64,000 bases of DNA from JBBRRP01 sp964609655 (GTDB taxonomy: Bacteria > Myxococcota_A > Polyangia > Polyangiales > Polyangiaceae). Positions 60,937 through 64,000 of the stretch are shown here, one piece after another. Both the position numbers and the translations under genes were made by a program. The notes under the pieces are model-generated. The model searched no databases. It was not told the origin of the DNA and was given only the letters and a program-made list of their open reading frames with translations. Numbering within the stretch: the stretch's first letter is position 1; every line of letters starts with the position of its first letter. Location: assembly GCA_964609655.1 (NCBI GenBank), contig CAZSUA010000003.1, positions 6,103-70,102 of the forward strand, in the 5' to 3' direction.

Positions 60937-61674
60937 ATGGACTCGCCCGGCCAAGACTCGGAGAACCGCGCTTATTACAACGCTTTCAGCAAAAACTACG
61001 AGCAAGTCCGGGGCGCGAACGACCCCGGGGGCTACCACGAGCTGCTGGACGAATTGGAGAGCGAGTTTGTCGAGCGCTTCGGCAGGGGGAAGGATGTCCT
61101 TGAAGTCGGCTGTGGGACGGGGCTCGTGCTGGAGCGCATCCGGCGCTTTGCCAAGAGTGCTCAGGGCCTCGACCTCTCTCCCGGTATGCTTGAAAAAGCG
61201 CGTGCACGCGGGCTCGACGTGATCCTCGGGAGTGCGACCGCGCTTCCCTTCGCCGACCAAAGCTTTGACGTGGTGTGCTCTTTCAAAGTCCTGGCACACA
61301 TCAGCGAGATTGAGCTCGCACTCCGAGAGCTCACCCGAGTGGTTCGCCCAGGTGGCCATGTGATTGCCGAATTTTACAACCCAAACAGTCTGCGCGGTTG
61401 GGTGAAGCGCCTGTTCCCTGCCCGAAGCATTGCGCAAGGTAAGCGCGAGAGCGATGTGTTGACTCGCTTCGATTCGCCAGCAGCCGTCGCGCGTTTGCTA
61501 CCCAAAGGAACTGAGCTCGTTGCGGCACGCGGTGTTCGAATCCTCACGCCCACCGCACACCTGATGCGCATCCCGGGGCTCCGCCAGCTTCTGCGGTACG
61601 CCGAAAGGGCACTCGCTGATTCTCCACTCAAAGAGTTGGGTGGGTTCTATGTCGTGGCCTGGAAAAAGCTTTAG
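60937..61674 (+). CDS. class I SAM methyltransferase
   Basis: This 245-aa enzyme has VLEVGCGTGLVLERIRRF (motif I), GLDLSPGMLEKA and LPFADQSFDVVCS, with a VVRPGGHVIAEF strand: an UbiE/type 11 methyltransferase. The substrate is unknown. Its TAG stop and the TAA of the gene on the other strand share bases at 61671-61674 (TTAG), so the convergent genes overlap by four bases. Confidence 0.85.
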   Translation: MDSPGQDSENRAYYNAFSKNYEQVRGANDPGGYHELLDELESEFVERFGRGKDVLEVGCGTGLVLERIRRFAKSAQGLDLSPGMLEKARARGLDVILGSATALPFADQSFDVVCSFKVLAHISEIELALRELTRVVRPGGHVIAEFYNPNSLRGWVKRLFPARSIAQGKRESDVLTRFDSPAAVARLLPKGTELVAARGVRILTPTAHLMRIPGLRQLLRYAERALADSPLKELGGFYVVAWKKL

Positions 61675-62717
61675 AATTTCCCGAAAATTCCCAGATACAT
61701 CTCAGTGTCGGTTGCCAGCACGCGCGGTGAAAGCTGAAGCAGCGTAGCCTGAGCGCGGCGTTCAGATTCGCCTTTTGTTCGTCGCAGGTTTTTTGGTAAC
61801 TCGCGACGACGTATGACGGTCACCTCCGGAACGAAGTTCAGCTGCGCTTCTAGAATGCCTCCGAGCGCGGCCGCGGCAAACCCGTAGCTGCTCACGTTCA
61901 TCACCGTGTACCAAGCGCGCAATTCGCTATCCACCTGACTGCTTAGAAACGCTTGCTCGGTAGCGTTGGAGCGTGAATTGAGCGCGTTCACGCCGCGTGT
62001 TTGGAGGTTCACAAACGCAACCGTCGACACGAGCGCAGCCCCGCTCAGCACGAGTTCGCTGCTCAGCAGCACCCAACCCAGTCCATCTTTGCCGTTCTGA
62101 AATTGACCAACCCCGAAAGGCAGTGCCGCGATGAAGCGGTGATTCTGGTGGACCACACGCTCCGTAGTTGCAAAAAGCTCGAGCCCTTCTACTCGTTTGC
62201 TTTCCTGGTTCGCATCCACCTGCGCTTGGTCAGTTTGTTGCGTTGCCGTAGCAATCCGTTTTTCTTCCTCCTCCTGCAGCATGAATCGCAAGCGATCCTG
62301 CGCTTGAATGAAAAGATCGACTAATGCGCGAGGAAACGTCAGAGGATCGGGGGCTCGCATCCCTGGCCGGGCACGGAGCGCCGCTTCCAACACCGTTTCC
62401 GCTTTGGCCGGCTGCCCATCTCCAATCAGGCACGTCGCCAGCCAAAGCCGGCCTTTTTCAAGTGCGCTCGCCTCCTGGATGCGAAGCGCTGGCTCGCCAT
62501 CCAGCAGGACGTTGAGCTCCGAAGCGCACTGAGCGTACTCTCCACTTTGGTAGAGCGTGATCGCTTTTTCTACGCGCGCGTCGTCCGAGAGCGGAGTGTT
62601 CGCTGGCTGGCTCTGAGCCCGCTTGCTCACTTCTGGCTTTTGGGCAACGGCCTTCGAAGGCAACCCCAGGGAGACAACTCCCAAAACCGTTAGAAGTATG
62701 AGGAAACGTGGGAACAT
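61671..62717 (-). CDS. exported TPR-like protein with membrane helix
   Basis: This 348-aa protein has a signal peptide (LILLTVLGVVSLGLPSKAVA), a helical repeat region (VEKAITLYQSGEYAQCASEL), and a putative membrane helix around GLGWVLLSSELVLSGAALV, followed by a C-terminal beta-rich segment. I do not recognise the family; myxobacteria have many such uncharacterised envelope proteins. It is downstream of the Ser/Thr kinase gene and may be co-transcribed with it. Confidence 0.7.
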   Translation of the reverse strand: MFPRFLILLTVLGVVSLGLPSKAVAQKPEVSKRAQSQPANTPLSDDARVEKAITLYQSGEYAQCASELNVLLDGEPALRIQEASALEKGRLWLATCLIGDGQPAKAETVLEAALRARPGMRAPDPLTFPRALVDLFIQAQDRLRFMLQEEEEKRIATATQQTDQAQVDANQESKRVEGLELFATTERVVHQNHRFIAALPFGVGQFQNGKDGLGWVLLSSELVLSGAALVSTVAFVNLQTRGVNALNSRSNATEQAFLSSQVDSELRAWYTVMNVSSYGFAAAALGGILEAQLNFVPEVTVIRRRELPKNLRRTKGESERRAQATLLQLSPRVLATDTEMYLGIFGKF

Positions 62718-62752
62718 TGAGCGCGGCGGAACCGCCCGACGCCGGCCGGGGG

Positions 62753-64000
62753 TTAGGGCCAGGGGATGACGAAGAGTTCTCCAGCCCGGAGGGTAACGTC
62801 AATGCGTTTTGGTGTGAGGGTACTGCCCCGCGCCGGAAAAACCGTGCAATGCCCCTCAACGACCGGCTTATCCATGGCCAATTTCCTTTCCTCAGAGGCC
62901 GCGATTTCACCGAGCTGGCCACAACTTGCCTGCACCCCCTGAGGGGCTCGAAGCGCGAGTGTGGCTGGGCGGAGCTCAATGCGCCCGGCCACGATCTGTT
63001 CACTTTCAGGGTCCGCTGAGGCCTCAATATCCCTAGTGATCTTCACTGGCCCTTCACAACAGGTTTCGTTCGGGGGCAGAAATTCAAACGTGTGGGGGCC
63101 CACCGTTAACTTGAACTGCCGCCCAAACCACTCCACCTCCTGGGAATCCAGTTTAACAATCGGGTTCTGAGGTCCAGAAACCACAATCTTCACCGAGCGT
63201 GTAGCCTCGAGTCGGGGCCGCTCCGGTGGGCTTGCTGCTCTGGTGCTGGTTGGGGCGGGCCACCGCGTTCCCAGGTTCACCTCGGTCGACGATACCTTCG
63301 GAATGCCCAAAATCGGTAGCTTCTTCTGAGCGTCGGCACGCTTCATGCTCGCCCCCCGGGCACGGACCGCCGTTTCGTTGGCTGTGAGTTCGCGTTGCTG
63401 CCAAAGACGAACGGCCCCAACTCCGAGCACCGAAAGGATGAGCAGTGAAAATACTGCGCGCAAGCCCCACACCCGCAACCCCAGGTAGCGTCCAAGCTGA
63501 GCCACTTCGGCCAGGAGTTCCTTGTCGTCCGGGTGATAAGCCAGAGCTCGGTTGAAATCATCGGCGGCGTTTCGCACCCGCCTCAGCTTTCGCGCCTGGC
63601 GTGCTGTCGCCACCAATTTTGGTACCACCTGAGCCGCGTAGGTTGCCGCTACGCCTTCGGGATTTTCCACGTATTGGGCGAGCAACGCTTCGCCGTCGAT
63701 CGTGAGGCGGTTGAGCTCGTCAGCCAGCGCGCTCTTCAGCTCGCTCGCGTGGCGGAATCGATCTTCGGGATTGTGAGCCAGCGCTTTGCCCACAATGCGA
63801 GCAAAAGGACCGCCCACGGCCGCCCGCACTCGATCTGCGGCAACAAACGACCCATCCAGCACGCGACGCAGCACCTGCGCCGGATTGTTACCCTCGAACG
63901 GCAAGCGGCCCGTCATGCACTCGTAAAGCATCACTCCTAAGCCAAAAATGTCGGCACGCTCATCCACGGCCGCCCCTTCGATTTGCTCGGGCGCCATGTG
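62753..64000 (-). CDS. membrane Ser/Thr protein kinase, 5' end outside window
   Basis: The visible part begins inside the kinase C-lobe (HMAPEQIEG, then DIFGLGVMLYECMTGRLPFEGN), so the catalytic core lies beyond the right edge. A TPR-like linker, a membrane helix (VFSLLILSVLGVGAVRL) and a C-terminal extracytoplasmic domain follow; the last part is beta-rich and carries a short cysteine motif (ETCCEG). No PASTA repeats are present. It probably signals from the periplasm to the cytoplasm, with the next gene a possible partner. Confidence 0.85.
   Translation of the reverse strand, partial: HMAPEQIEGAAVDERADIFGLGVMLYECMTGRLPFEGNNPAQVLRRVLDGSFVAADRVRAAVGGPFARIVGKALAHNPEDRFRHASELKSALADELNRLTIDGEALLAQYVENPEGVAATYAAQVVPKLVATARQARKLRRVRNAADDFNRALAYHPDDKELLAEVAQLGRYLGLRVWGLRAVFSLLILSVLGVGAVRLWQQRELTANETAVRARGASMKRADAQKKLPILGIPKVSSTEVNLGTRWPAPTSTRAASPPERPRLEATRSVKIVVSGPQNPIVKLDSQEVEWFGRQFKLTVGPHTFEFLPPNETCCEGPVKITRDIEASADPESEQIVAGRIELRPATLALRAPQGVQASCGQLGEIAASEERKLAMDKPVVEGHCTVFPARGSTLTPKRIDVTLRAGELFVIPWP

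Noticed and set aside
60792..61103. Plus-strand gene starting MAKKKDPLYERPGG, overlapping the methyltransferase
   Set aside because: After the first residues the frame is Arg/Pro-rich and shadows the methyltransferase in another frame.
1..64000. Prophage, integrative element or defence island
   Set aside because: No integrase, transposase, phage structural, restriction or toxin-antitoxin genes were recognised.
1..64000. tRNA, rRNA or riboswitch genes
   Set aside because: I saw no convincing cloverleaf, rRNA segment or known riboswitch pattern by eye; a covariance-model scan would be decisive.

Overview
The window reads as chromosomal DNA from a free-living, GC-rich Myxococcota bacterium, most likely of the Polyangia type. 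This rests on family content, not on a database search. The pointers are two DUF1592-type proteins and one DUF1552-type protein, lipoproteins with long Gly/Ser-rich linkers, a MopE-like cysteine motif fused to a C-type lectin domain, a Ser/Thr kinase fused to PilZ, and orphan hybrid histidine kinases. There is no prophage, integrase, transposase, CRISPR array, rRNA or tRNA that I can recognise. Two runs of N (2407-2416 and 23837-23936) show a draft assembly.

Layout. 1-2.7 kb: the 5' part of a DUF1592 lipoprotein gene running off the left edge, then a decayed stretch with an orphan coding fragment, a 20-bp palindrome and a broken PilB/GspE ATPase. 2.7-7.0 kb: a tightly coupled operon of a PLP decarboxylase, AMP-forming ligase, acyl carrier protein and GNAT-like protein. 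This is the most interesting system here, a probable carrier-bound amino-acid decarboxylation pathway. 7.0-12.6 kb: a hybrid kinase and a DUF1592/DUF1552 pair. 12.7-19.9 kb: two AraC regulators among a lipoprotein, a lipoprotein SGNH esterase, an inositol-monophosphatase-like enzyme, L-rhamnose mutarotase, an SDR and a PhyH-type dioxygenase, probably sugar-related. 20.1-27.7 kb: a PAS/HPt hybrid kinase, a membrane reductase/methyltransferase-like protein, pyrophosphatase, a DUF4956/MgtC-like membrane protein, Ada and a methyltransferase. 27.7-27.97 kb: a small gene graveyard with a fragment copied from the kinase-like gene at 46.4 kb, a second palindrome and two hairpin-forming direct repeats. 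28-33.2 kb: envelope or secreted proteins (beta-barrel, nuclease/phosphatase-fold lipoprotein, GMC oxidoreductase, lectin-like lipoprotein, OsmC). 33.2-43.8 kb: a membrane protein with two methyltransferases, an ABC exporter, KefF/KefC potassium efflux, a third palindrome, MgtE and a glycosyltransferase. 44.1-51.2 kb: type III glutamine synthetase, two kinase-fold proteins, a polysaccharide flippase and an ABC ATPase. 51.5-54.1 kb: a large OmpA-type outer-membrane protein. 54.2-60.8 kb: the conserved rimP-nusA-ylxR/L7Ae-infB-DUF503-rbfA operon. 60.9-64 kb: a methyltransferase, a secreted TPR-like protein and a Ser/Thr kinase truncated by the right edge.

Functions fall into envelope and surface biogenesis, signalling by stand-alone kinases, ion homeostasis and core translation. 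Three copies of one palindrome at unrelated junctions, two of them beside decayed coding DNA, suggest a dispersed repeat or operator of this genome.
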